NCBI GenBank assembly: GCA_024741835.1
Contig: JAENRP010000019.1
Location: forward strand, 834 to 30,788
Direction: 5' to 3'
From: Diplocarpon mali
Lineage: Eukaryota > Ascomycota > Leotiomycetes > Helotiales > Drepanopezizaceae
DNA length: 29,955 nucleotides
The position numbers and the translations under genes are program-made. Shown here piece after piece: positions 9,357 to 19,777 of this stretch. The notes under the pieces were generated by a model. That model did no database searches. It saw only the letters and a program-made list of their open reading frames with translations, and had not been told where the DNA came from. The stretch's first letter is position 1. Every line of letters starts with the position of its first letter.

Positions 9357-10548
9357 TCACTGCTGATATACCTTGACGGAGTTGACAGTCCAATACGCCG
9401 GGGCAAAGGCACCGGGGTTGGCGCCGACATAGCCCTCGCAAGACCCCAAGCCTGCGCAGCTTCCACTACCCCAGACAGCTCCAGCCCACTGCGATAATGA
9501 ATCTTAGCTCCATGCGACCATGTCTCTGGCGGGGAGTGTGGGAGGAGACTTACATCCCCGCAGAATGTAGTATCGAAGACGATATGCTGGTTGGCGAAGT
9601 GAGAATCAATATCGCAACCACTCCCCCCATTGAAGGCCACAACCGGAGCGCCCCAGTCTCCAGTCACGGGAGCCCCTCTCGCGATGTCACTGGGGATATG
9701 TCCTCGCGGGAAGAACCAGACGTAGATGCCAGAACTATCCCATTGCATAGCATACACCCCGCCCCCGTTGTCGTTGAAAGAACCTCCATAGGCGTTTGCA
9801 GTGGTTGTAGTGACACTACATCCGCCGTTGCCGTTGTTGTAGTGGCAGTCGGAGCTGCCGAGCACGGTGCCATACTGAGAGCCTGCCGTGTTGATAGAGC
9901 ATCCCCCAGAGGTGTGGAGGGTGATGATATTCGTGCTCTGGATGTTCACGCCTTCTATGATGTCAATCTCACCGTTACTGGGCCACTAGCACTTGAAATG
10001 TCAGTGCTCACTCGACCATGATTTTGGAGGAAGAGGGGGACTAAGCGAGAGATGGAAAAGGGTACTTTCCAACTTACGTTCGGCCCATAAAGCCAGAATG
10101 CAGGCCACACTCCACAGATGCTGCCGGGCCTGGATTTGAGTGTCAATGGTACGGTACTTGGCCCCTGGGAGAAAACGTACATGTGAGCAATATCGGCGAT
10201 GAAAAGCCCATGATTGTAAGCTTTTTGGCTAGAGACTCGAACGGATGCTCGGCCAGGGGATGGAGGGTTGACAGTAGTATGGTCAACTCCCATGTAAATT
10301 TGACCCTTATTGATGTTAATCAGACCAGAAGTGGCGGCCGAAGCTTGGGATTGGTAGTTGACATATCCGTGGGTAGGATCCGTTCCAGTGAAGAAATCGA
10401 AGCTGCTGAAGAAGTTCTCGCTGTTGTATGTATCCACGAGCCAATAATTTGATGCAGCATATCTGAGGTAAGTATCCGTCAAGTTCGTGATGAGGGCCGT
10501 CGTTTTCCCTGCGAGGAGCAGTAAACCGAGAGCTTTAACCATATACAT
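9357..10548 (-). CDS. Secreted glycoside hydrolase family 16 beta-glucanase
   Basis: Four exons on the minus strand: 10548-10181, 10129-10078, 9985-9554 and 9488-9357 (327 aa). The introns (51, 92 and 65 nt) start GTACGT, GTAAGT and GTAAGT. Exon joins restore family sequence: HM|PGSICGVWPAFWLYGPN, then N|WPSNGEIDIIEGVN. Residues 1 to about 18 form a signal peptide. The GH16 catalytic motif is intact: E146 (nucleophile), D148 and E151 (acid/base). Upstream W131-P-A-F-W135 and downstream FDTTFCGDWAGAVWG are typical of fungal mixed-linkage endo-1,3(4)-beta-glucanases. The family hydrolyses beta-1,3/1,4-glucans. The secreted form should act on plant or fungal wall glucan. No carbohydrate-binding module or GPI tail follows; the protein ends VKVYQQ. 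Intron 1 is in frame and stop-free. Exact substrate is inferred. Confidence 0.93.
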
Positions 10549-10614
10549 GACCGGTGATAATACGAAATCGGATCAGGGCATGTGCTTGAGAGCGAGGTAA
10601 AAGTATAAGGCAAG

Positions 10615-10622
10615 ATAAATAT
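10615..10622 (-). promoter_or_regulatory. TATA-like box of the GH16 gene
   Basis: ATATTTAT on the minus strand, about 70 nt upstream of the ATG. Position and composition fit a fungal TATA element; not proven. Confidence 0.3.
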
Positions 10623-12597
10623 GGACCATACAGTAAGAATTAGCTGGCAAAGGAGTGACCGAGGCGAGACCAATTTCAGCTTATCATCTCCACCACTTGG
10701 GACATTCGAATCTTTATAAGTTCGCTAAGGACATTCTGATGGATCAGGAGGGGGTTGGTAACAGAATCACGACTCTTGACCCCCACCTGACAACCCTGGA
10801 TAGTTGGCACCAAGCAGCTATCTCGGGCTAGCAGGTGCGCAAATGATGATCCAGTATCAACTGACAGTAAGTTCAGGCACTGAAGACAATTCCAAGCATC
10901 GTTAGCAGGTCGGCTGCACGAGATATACCGGTAGCCAGACCCGTCAGAGCAGAGAAAAGGAAAGCGGAAATCTAGAGCGAGCATAACGGAGGATGGTGAC
11001 TAAGTGGGGAAGTTCTTTTCGGGGTAGTAGAACGCCAGATCAACCATAAGATGAAAGTACTTTGGATTCTACAAATCTGGAGGCCAGGCGGCGCATCGGA
11101 CTTGGTGTTTGTTTGGAACCGACCCAGGCTGCGGAGCCTAATGCAGGCCATTCTCCCGAGTACAAGAATACATCGGCGTCTCAGGTTTTTGGGGGATCTG
11201 CTTGGGTACAGATCAGAAGATGCCTTATAGAACGATTGTTATATTATAGAATGGCGTAAAGGGGATTCGGCTAAATGTGTGTCACAAGGCGTTCCAGAAT
11301 CATCTGCAGGATCCCAGGGTCACGATGCGCCATCACCTGCGTAAGGTCTAGAGTCTTCTGGAGAAATGCTGTGTTGGTGAGACCGAGTGAGGACCGAGTG
11401 AAGGCTCGAGGAGAGGTTGGTCAGATCTAAGTTGACCCCCTGGCACTCGACGCGGGGCAGACTGTGAGTGGCCTTGAGCGGACAACATCTGTTGCCTCGC
11501 TTGACTGCAATTATCGCGACCAAGAACAACTTTCCAGCTACAGCGAATGGGATCTAAAAGTCAGAGGCTCTTCAGACTTGTTCTGAACCGCTCTTTTTAT
11601 GTGCGTGAGATGTGGCATGCCAAAGTTTCATCTCGATATCCTCTTCTGCCGTCGAGTCGAGATCGTCGAGTCGAGATTCTGAAAGGGAAACCCGTCGAAG
11701 CAAACGGTGAGTCTTTTGGCATTGTCTGCCAATTTGCTGCCCAGATGAAAATGACGCACGCATATCAAGAGGATAAATGAAGCGGAGTAGTAATAAGAAG
11801 GGGACAGTGTGCAAAGATCGCGGTGCTAAATTAAATGGTATGACAGGCCCCTTACAGCATGCCACTCGCGCATATTTCTCAGGGCATGACAGATGCCACA
11901 ATTGAAGTCCATCTTCTATCAAATAAAATCCGGCAGCAATCTCTGAGCTTGCTGGAGCTGAGCACGATATCGCCAGTCGCCATGACGCCCTCCCGTTTGT
12001 ATGGACTGGACAAGATAAAGAAAGATTGGACCGAGCAATCTCGTATCGTCCACCCGCAAATCATATCCGTATCGTGATAGGCTGGCCATATAAATTTCAG
12101 TGAGCGGTCGAACTTATGTCTATTTAGGGCCAATAAAGAAACAAGGGGAGAATACAACAAAAGAAGGGCTCTTCTAAAGAACCAAAACAAGAGGAGGAAG
12201 CACCATAATTGGGCAAGCCTCGGGGAGAGTTGGGAACAACACCCAAGAATAAGAGGTATGAAGGTTGGTTGTTGGTCAGCTGCTTACTTCTAAGGTATAA
12301 TTTATCCCTTAATCGACTTGTGCTAGTCTCAACGTCCAATCACATGACTCCGATGTTTTCGACCCTCTACACTGAGTAACAATGGAGGAAGGAAGATGAG
12401 GATAGCTGAAATGTTCTCATATGCGAGAACAATTTCATACCGCTTGAGTATTCTGACTCAGCTGCCGCTACTCGCGACGGAAGCACTGGAAGCAATATCG
12501 ACGACGCATCCACAAAATCAGCGCACCCTATTTGTACAAAGTTCAAAGCAACCTGCAAACCTCCCATCTCCTTCAACTCCGAGTATCAAATATTATA
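10623..12597. other. Intergenic region
   Basis: About 2 kb without a supported gene. Short frames of 60-116 codons exist but have no recognisable features. Small direct repeats are present: an 11-bp word ACCGAGTGAGG/A near 11381-11403, and GTCGAGTCGAGAT twice near 11652-11677. A possibly diverged repeat lies at 12190-12360. Confidence 0.5.
12190..12360. repeat. Possible diverged dispersed repeat (LTR-like)
   Basis: Shares short words in the same order with 29600-29760: GAAGCACCATAA then GGGC, and a CACATGAC/CATATGAC word near the end. The match is weak and gapped, so homology is only suggested. Confidence 0.25.
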
Positions 12598-13056
12598 ATG
12601 GTATCAGACGGCAAGCCACGCGTCTCCAACCCACCATATGTACCCCTCCCTCCTCCAACATCTAGTCACGTGTGCATTACGCCCCTCATCCCCGGCTCCG
12701 TCGACCTCATCGCTCTGGCAGGCCTGGCCGGCTTCATCACTTCGGACAGCAGCAGTCCCAAGACTATCAAAGACCAAGCCCCCATCGCGAACAGCAAGAT
12801 CAAGAGCTGTCTCACCGCCGCAGGCGCGACGCCCAGGGATATGGTGCAGATGAAGCATTATACCGCAAGAGAGACGGGCGATCCAGAGCAAGACGACTTA
12901 GATGTTGTGAGGTGTGGATGGGGAGAGTGTTGAATTTAATTTATGGATAAAGAGGCTGATGGTCATAAGTCACCAGATACAGTTGTGGGCGTGGCCAGTT
13001 TGGCTGTAACAGGGTTACCGTATGAGTGTGAGGTTTGGGCTGTTGCGAGGAAATAA
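12598..13056 (+). pseudogene. RidA/YjgF/UK114-family protein, two in-frame stops
   Basis: The frame starts at 12598 with MVSDGKPRVSNPP and continues with family features: IPGSVDLIALAGLAGF (strand region), AGATPRDMVQMKHY (typical of fungal RidA relatives), then GDPEQDDLDVVRCGWGE. It is broken by TGA at 12931-12933 and TAA at 12937-12939. The same frame then resumes with clear homology, MDKEADGHKSPDTVVGVASL and YECEVWAVARK, ending at TAA 13054-13056. Relatives have W and E codons at the two stop positions, so two G-to-A type changes would explain both. I found no intron removing both stops while keeping frame. RidA proteins are small trimeric enamine/imine deaminases; relatives in this fungal group often have unclear activity. 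Without readthrough the product would lack the last 40 or so residues, including strands of the fold. Confidence 0.8.
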
Positions 13057-14621
13057 TGGCCCCTGATGAGCTTTGAATATCATGTAATGAAATGGAGAGT
13101 CTCCGATGAAATCTTGCCAGTCAATATTCGGCATGATGGGGCAGGTACTGGCTCATGTGATCACTTCAGCTGGTTGCATATGAAGTAGTGATTCACATCT
13201 CAACTTCCTCCTAACCGTTTAATGGCTTTAATCAGGCACGTATATAGCCTGGTATCTCATCTGACCACAGCTCTCCATCCTCGCACCTGAGTCCCTGCAA
13301 CCCCACCCCTTGAACGTCGCCATTCCCTTCTTGCGGCATTAGTATGTCAGCATCGACAGAAACACCAGGATTGGCAAAAATATACATTAACGCAGCATGC
13401 TAACACTCATTTAATCGATAGATTCGTGCGTCCTGAATTTATTTGGTTTTATGTCTGATTCCCTAGAGGAGCCATTGTTAGCATGGTAGCTGAGAGAGAT
13501 GACTGCAAGAGCATCGGCAAGGAACTCCACCAGGCGAAATGCCCAGGGAGGAAATTCTGCACCAGTTCGACAGTTTCAGAAACATGATTTCTCTGGACTT
13601 TGAAGGCCTCGTGAAATTGGGTTTTACGGAGTCTGACGGACGTGTTCGAACTATGTTCCTTTCCTTTACGTAGATAATGATACTTTGGAGTGGCTGAACT
13701 TCGCCAGGATTGGACAGGAACCTATCAAAAGTGTTGACCCGATCAAATGATCAGTAAGCGACGCAGTAAGTTTTTGGTATTATTTTGCTTGTTATTCATA
13801 ACTCGGTCACATTAGCGAGCCCCTGAATCATAACTTGCTTATTGATGTCGCAAGCGAGTATCTGTGAGTAATGCAACTTCACAAGTGGAACGTACTGTTT
13901 ACCCCGAGAAAATCTATGGAGCCTGGAAAAGACTCCAAATGAAACTGAATTGACACGCTACACTGGGATAAATTGCAAAACCTTCCTCACGTATCCACCT
14001 GGGCGTCGCTCGCGAAGCTGGTGGATTCAGTCAGTTGCGATACCAGCAGGATCTTCTCAAAATTTATATCTTTGATATCCACCCCTCATGTTGTACGGAA
14101 ACTTCGGCACGTTATTTCTACATACTACCTCGCTATTCGTGGCATGTTGACAAGTCAATTCCGAAATCAACAGCTGATCCCGGCGAAAAATCTTCTAGGG
14201 ATCATTCATCTCCCACAGATTTTCCTCGGGCCACACAAAAGAGACGCATGGTATCACTGCTCAATTCCTTCGGGTTTTATTCCAGGAGTTCTCGGCTATC
14301 TTGTGTTACAGTTCCCCACGTTATTGTACTTACGGGGCTGCCGAAAGATGAACCGTGTAAAGGAACTATTTGTCATTTGACACCTATCTCGTATATATCA
14401 TATCTTTGGCTAGAGGAGGCTTTGATGTCCCAATGAGTGATTGAGGAGTATTTCTCTTCTTATGTATATTTGTTCGGTCGATTTGAAATCGTTGATGCTG
14501 GCGTTGTCAGTGCGACATGGGACACACTGCAATGTTTACATTGGGCAAGCACGAGCTGAACAAATCATATAATAATACCTGGAGATAGAAGCCACTACCC
14601 ACTGGTACCATAACCTGTGCA
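13057..14621. other. Intergenic region
   Basis: About 1.6 kb without a supported gene. Two overlapping open frames at 13973-14436 have no signal peptide, domain or compositional support. A broken frame near 13490-13760 could be a gene remnant: LEWLNFARIGQEPIKSVDPI is readable after a frame shift, but I cannot assign it. Confidence 0.45.
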
Positions 14622-14630
14622 TATATTTAA
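14622..14630 (+). promoter_or_regulatory. TATA-like box of the secreted-protein gene
   Basis: TATATTTAA about 93 nt upstream of the ATG at 14723. Plausible by position only. Confidence 0.35.
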
Positions 14631-14722
14631 ACTGGTAGTTTTCCCCCATTCTTGCTCTCATATGTACACCTTCGCAATCAGAACCGGAAGCAAATAATCT
14701 AGCTGTCGGTATCATTGATAAG

Positions 14723-15432
14723 ATGCGTCTTCTCTCCGTCTTCACAGCTATTATAGCAGCCAGCGTCATAGCACTTGCAGTCCCCGAACAGGAAACTACT
14801 TCTCTCGATCCACTTCTATGCACCTCTCTTGGCGAGAACTGCGTGTTTAAATTTGACGTCGCAACTCAGTTGTTCCGCTGCACTTGTAACAACTCCAATA
14901 ATCTTCGGTAACCGACATTTCCTTATACGAAATCTCTTCTGCTCCAGCATCTCAAGCTAATACTTTTGAAGCGATCTCATCTGGCTTTACACATCTAAGA
15001 ATTTTGGCGGCTTCGAATACCAGTACGTACATATTCTCAGACGTCTTTGCACGTACTTCTAAAGAATGTCATGTAATCTTATCTTGAGATATTTTCCTAG
15101 GATATAATACACCAGATCTGTATAGTTTGCAGGTTCAAGAACATCTGACTGACTATTGATGAAGGGCCTACGGCAATTACAAAACATGCCAAAACCTTCC
15201 CAACTACTGGGACAGGAACACTCATTCGTTGAAATGCAACGTGAATCCATCTGTCATCTGCTGCATCTATACCGACAAAAATTGCAACACGGTTGGTCAT
15301 GATGCCACAACTGTCGCTACCGAAGTCGCTGAGCTCATTGGATACTATGAGGGGACCAGGAGTTTTATGTGCAATGAGCGGATTGACGAGAGCTCAACCT
15401 GTGATGGTGCGCCAGTCCAAGGTCACATCTAG
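14723..15432 (+). CDS. Small secreted cysteine-rich protein (effector-like)
   Basis: Three exons, 14723-14907, 14972-15022 and 15165-15432, give 167 aa. Introns are 64 and 142 nt. The first has donor GTAACC and a CTAAT branch point; the second has donor GTACGT, a CTGAC branch point and acceptor GAAG. All three exons keep one reading frame (phase 2 at both joins). Residues 1-19 form a clear signal peptide (MRLLSVFTAIIAASVIALA). The mature protein has 11 cysteines (about residues 33, 40, 53, 55, 87, 103, 111, 112, 119, 148, 158), including a CC pair in PSVICCIYTDKNC. No known domain is recognised. Size, secretion and cysteine content fit fungal small secreted proteins, some of which are effectors, but function is unknown. 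The splice at 14907/14972 is the least certain part. An RIP-hit LINE lies 0.7 kb downstream. Confidence 0.6.
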
Positions 15433-16151
15433 TGAGGATGACTAGATGCTTGCAGCTGATTTTGGGCTGTTTTATGATACGTTTTAAGTCGCATGTTTCA
15501 GGTTGGCATTATGGCCTATCGGCTGTGGAGAAGATGGGTGATTTTTGCGCGTTGGTAGGAAGCTTTTATACTCATGGATAAGTGCGATGCAACAAGGTGT
15601 TTCAACGTCGAAGGCAAACATACTAATGTTTGCGAAATTAAAGATTGCTTTCACAGTATCGGCCCTTTGCCAGACCTACATTGGGCTCTAGGGGCTTTCC
15701 CAAAGGTGTGGCTCGTATAGATCTCTTTGATGTGGTTGGGAACTCCATACGCTCATGTAAATGGAATGTTCACATTGTGAGTATTGACAGCCTAAAAAAT
15801 TCTGGTCTCTTTCCAAGGGATCAGTCCTTTCACTGTACCTCCCCTTCTTGTTCTAGAGAGCGATTTGAATCACCATGTTTTTGCCGCTGTACCAATTTGA
15901 AATTGTTCAAATGTCCCGAGATTGATTACGCAGAGCAATTTGTGTATCTACCACGCTCCATAGATGTAATTTATTCGCCATGCTGTTTGATTATTTCGGG
16001 GAAGTAGGTTAAGAGTAGATCGCTGAAAGTGTGGCCATATCCTGCGGTGCTATGAGGAAGCTGGTGAAAAGACTATTGTTAAAAAAAATTAGTTGGCGAA
16101 GTTCAGTAAAATTCCCCAAACTCTTTGTCACGCGCGTATGCCCCAGTCTTT
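15433..16151. other. Intergenic region
   Basis: No gene is supported. One 120-codon frame at 15645-16007 (+) has no signal peptide, domain or family resemblance. Confidence 0.45.
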
Positions 16152-17055
16152 GGATGATCACTAGCATGATAATGATAATGATGATGATAGTTATTTGCGT
16201 CTAGTGGAGGTACATTATAGATATACTATCCTAAAGCCTTTTAAGGGGTATAGGGACGTGTCTAACTAAGGACTTATATACAGAGAGAGAATTATACTGC
16301 CTTAGAGGATAGCTTAAGGGCTAGGTAGGCAAAATAGCTACTATGCCTATCTCCGCTAGTTAAGATGGTTGCGTTAGAGGGAAAGAGGAGAGGAAATCAT
16401 ACCTTAGCAGCGGGTGAAAAGCACTAAGAGATATTAAGAGAAAGGAAAGTAAGAAGTTCCCTAGCCTAAATTTGAAAGTAGATAGTTAGTAAGAAACCTT
16501 AAAACTCTTTAACCTATTGTCCTAACCTATTAGTACATTGCCCCTAAAAGCTTACAGCGTAAGTGAGGCGCCAATCCTAGGGAAAGTTCCCCTAGCACGG
16601 CACTACGCTGACCTATCGGTACCGTAGTGCTAAGATAAAGAGTAGTTCTCTTAGTATCTTTTGCAGATCTTGTTAAAGTGCGTAGTCTCTAAGAAGCTCT
16701 TGAAGAGCCTTGGCGTATTAACTAGTACTCTAAGGTACTCCTAAGCGTCCCTCTTATCAAGCTATGGCGGCGTCGACGGTCTCTCCAGCCACTTAGCAAA
16801 GGATCTAGCTGCGTACTTGCAATAGACTAAGGGGTCTGGCGTTTTGCTAAGTTTGCAAGAGCACTTAAGCTATTTGTCATCGTGGCAGTACTTCCTATAG
16901 TACTATGCGAAGTCTCCATGCGTGGTCCAGAGGGCTAAGAGGCGGTGTAGTGTTTGTCTAAGGAGGTGGAGCTCTTCTGGTTCCCTTAGGGTATAGGACA
17001 GCTCCCACTTCTTGTAGTGCTTCGATAGGCGGGCCTCTTGCCTAGGATGATCACT
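16152..17055 (-). mobile_element. 5'-truncated, RIP-damaged LINE (Tad-like) with 11-bp target duplication
   Basis: The body is 16163-17044 and is flanked on both sides by GGATGATCACT (16152-16162 and 17045-17055). On the minus strand, interrupted by stops, one reads the C-terminal end of a fungal LINE polyprotein: RLLALWTTHGDFA, YYRKYCHDD, then a zinc-knuckle-like CSCKLSKTPDPLVYC, then EYLRVLVNTP and LFKSFLETTHFNKIC. This part lies after the RNase H domain in Tad-type elements. The 3' end (left) carries a short TCATCATTATCAT simple repeat in place of poly(A). Stops at former TGG or CAG positions indicate RIP. Only the tail was inserted, as expected for incomplete target-primed reverse transcription. 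Confidence 0.8.
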
Positions 17056-17782
17056 GGGAGAAGCACTGAAGGGCTATTGAGCAAGGTAGTAATTGCAAGA
17101 AAAAGAATCCAGATGAAGTAGATCTATAGTTTAGCGCAAAAGAGGGTGACTTCAACAGAGTGTCAAGAAAATCTTTCCGGGCTGACCGAGGACGAGGAGC
17201 CAGCACAGTGAGGGCCGAGGAACTATCAACTCTACCGTCGTCTGCACCTTTTTACTTCTAATAAGCACATCTGGAGACCAAAATTTACTGCTTGGAGGCC
17301 GATAACGTATTTAATAGGCCAGATAATTTGTGGGATGTCTAGAAATTCCATACTGATGTTTGTCTTCATGTCGTGTGCATCTGCACCATGCCTCTTGGCG
17401 AGCTCCGAGCAGAGAGAGAGGTGGACCGGCTATCAATGCTTTCCAGCTATAGCCCGGGGGTACTGCGGAATATAATTTCTCCCCCCGGAATTCTCGATTC
17501 TCCGAGGAATGCACTGTCAAAATATATATCACGAGATAGGCCAGGGTCTACTGTATTCTTACTAGAAGCAACACTTCACATCTTACAGCGACACGATGAC
17601 TGCTTGAGACTATTTGAAAAGTCGCTCTTGGAATTTGGCCATGAACTTCTCTTTCTTCAGGAGTGTAAGATTAAAACCTGTGAATGAATTCGATGCGCCA
17701 ACTTTCATCTTGTAAACTTCCGTTAATGTTGCCTCGCTAAAAATTCTACAAAAGGAAAGTGTGCAGAAAGTCCACCATAACA
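17056..17782. other. Intergenic region
   Basis: No gene is supported. It lies between the LINE fragment and the stop codon of the oxalate decarboxylase gene. A 104-codon + frame at 17373-17687 has no recognisable features. Confidence 0.5.
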
Positions 17783-19691
17783 TTATCGACCTTGCACGAC
17801 GAATTGCTTCTCTTTCTTGAACTGCGCGACAGTCTCTTTGCTCAACTTGAGGGTGTCCATGGTAATCTGGGGTGGGAGGAGACCAACCCATTGGCCAACA
17901 CTGATATCTATATCAAGCGAGTAAGTAGATGCCTGAACGGTATGGATATTCTGATTTCGGTGGAGAGGAGGTCTGCCAGCAAGGCAAGCATAGTAACTTA
18001 AAAACATACCCGAGAAATGATCAGCTTGAAGAACTTCAATAAAGATTACATCATCCGTGCCGATATTCTCGACGTAATGCGAGGTAGATTTTGGGATGTA
18101 TCCGCAGTCTCCAGCGTGGTAATCAAATGTCCGAGCATTTCCTTGGGCAGCCTGGAAGAAAATATTAGTCTTCTTGAGCACGCAAAATGAGGAGAGTCTA
18201 ACATAAATGCCAATTCGCGCACTACCAGCTACGAAGAAATTCCATTCGTCGGACTTTCGATGAGTTAGTACGTCGATCTCCAAGTAAGACTAATGGGTCT
18301 CACTGTTGGGTGCCAATGTATCTCTCGTATCGCGCCTGGCTTCACTGTAACAATGGCAGCGGAGAATTTTTCAGCAACCGGGAAAGTCTTTGGCTGGAAG
18401 AAACAAGAGAGTCAGCAACCATGGCTTCAAATTTGGTCCGTGAGAAAATAATCGAGGTTCCTAAGCCGCCAACAGAACCTACATCTACGATTTTGACACT
18501 TCCACCCTCGGTCGTAAATTGAGGAGCTTGCTTGGAGAGATGGTAGCTGAACGACTTTTCTATAGGAACGACACCAGCTGAGCCAACAATATTCTGTTCT
18601 GCTATATCGGTAGGAGCCTTGGTTCCTGGGAAGATGAAAAGCTCTCCAGCTGGAATGTCCTTCCAAGCCGAAAGTGGTAGTCCATCGAAGTTCTTGGAGA
18701 GCACAGATTTCTTTTTCTTGTCAGTATTATAATATACGACAGATGTGATCAACCCTACCGGCACGGTTGCAAATACTTCGGAAGCGAGGAAGGTGTTGTC
18801 TTCGGAGAAACTCCCGTCATCAAACACGAGGAGGAATTCGACACCTCCCTTCAATCCTTGCAGCGAATGCGGAACACCACTACAAAATGATCAGCAAGTA
18901 TGCCACTACGAGTAAGAGGAGCTCTTACGGTGGAAAGTACCAAATGTCTCCCGCACTCAGATCATCGACAAATGTCTGGCCATCTTCAGTCACAGCTTCA
19001 ACTCTGACGCTTCCATTTAAGATATAAGACCACTCAGCAGCTTTGTGCCAGTGCAACTCACGATACCCGCCTTCTTCGAGACGCATATCAACGCCCGCCA
19101 TTTCTGTGGCTGCGGGAATGTTGTCGATGTTCTGCTGGCGTGACCAGCCTGCTCGGCCTAGTCCCAGCTTTGCGTGGCTGAGACCAAGCGGCCATTGGGC
19201 ATTAGCCACGCTGCCATGGTCAGTACCGGGCGGTGCGAGCTTGTCGGGATTCAAGACATCGTAGCCTTCGGTTCTAGGTCCAGGGTCGGTACCGCCTTTA
19301 GTCCCACGGATTGGTTGCGGGTTTGGGACGTTGTTGACTTTATGAAGTTTAGCAAAGTCCCTGCAGAACCACTGGATTGACTTGATCTGGAGATCATGTT
19401 CTCTCAAGACTTTTGATAAGAGCTGCAACGTCCGAGAGAAAATAGAGGTGGTAGTTTATACATACAATCAAGGATGTTGCCGATCTTAGCATCTTCGGTT
19501 TGGGCAGGCAGAAGAGAGAATGAGATGTCATCGGTATCCTGGTTTACAACGCCATTCGCTGGGTTGTATCCAAGCAGTGAAGATGGCGATGGGTCTGTGG
19601 AAGTCCCCGTGGGAACTGCCAACGAGACTTGGCTGAAAGCTGCAAGTGCTAGATAGAACCTTGCAGTTTTGGCATGACTTTTTGTAGCCAT
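17783..19691 (-). CDS. Oxalate decarboxylase, secreted bicupin
   Basis: Eight exons on the minus strand: 19691-19466, 19337-18929, 18879-18759, 18710-18483, 18393-18304, 18253-18203, 18151-18010 and 17907-17783 (463 aa). All introns are GT-AG, and each join restores family sequence, e.g. ILD|FNNVPNPQPIRG and YFPP|GVPHSLQGL. An N-terminal signal peptide ends near residue 25 (SQVSLA). Cupin 1 has ligands H171, H173, E177 (RELHWHKAAEW) and H216. Cupin 2 has H354, H356, E361 (HWHPTSDEW) and H400. These bind Mn in the family. The flexible lid reads S237-E-D-N240; the glutamate matches the proton donor that makes the family decarboxylases (oxalate to formate and CO2) rather than oxidases. R168 matches the substrate-binding arginine. 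The protein ends KKEKQFVVQGR. The gene likely detoxifies oxalate or buffers pH around the hyphae. Introns 3, 6 and 7 are in frame and stop-free. Confidence 0.95.
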
Positions 19692-19770
19692 TGTATGTAT
19701 TATCTCAGGATTGCTGTAGAAAGGATGAAGCATGTGATCGAAAAGCAACCATGGGACGCACCCTCTCTTG

Positions 19771-19777
19771 TAATATA
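19771..19777 (-). promoter_or_regulatory. TATA-like box of the oxalate decarboxylase gene
   Basis: TATATTA on the minus strand about 80 nt upstream of the ATG. Position is plausible; no further support. Confidence 0.3.

Noticed and set aside
9497..10021. 174-codon + frame opposite the GH16 gene
   Set aside because: Antisense shadow of a clearly coding exon with an intact catalytic motif.
10676..10984. 102-codon minus frame with six cysteines
   Set aside because: No signal peptide or recognisable motif; isolated in a spacer. Kept only as a remote possibility.
13973..14436. Two overlapping + frames of about 135 codons
   Set aside because: No feature beyond being open; neither resembles a known family.
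17783..18283. One continuous exon at the 3' end of the oxalate decarboxylase gene
   Set aside because: Although open throughout, it inserts 17 and 34 non-family residues exactly between GT and AG sites; removing them restores the family sequence.
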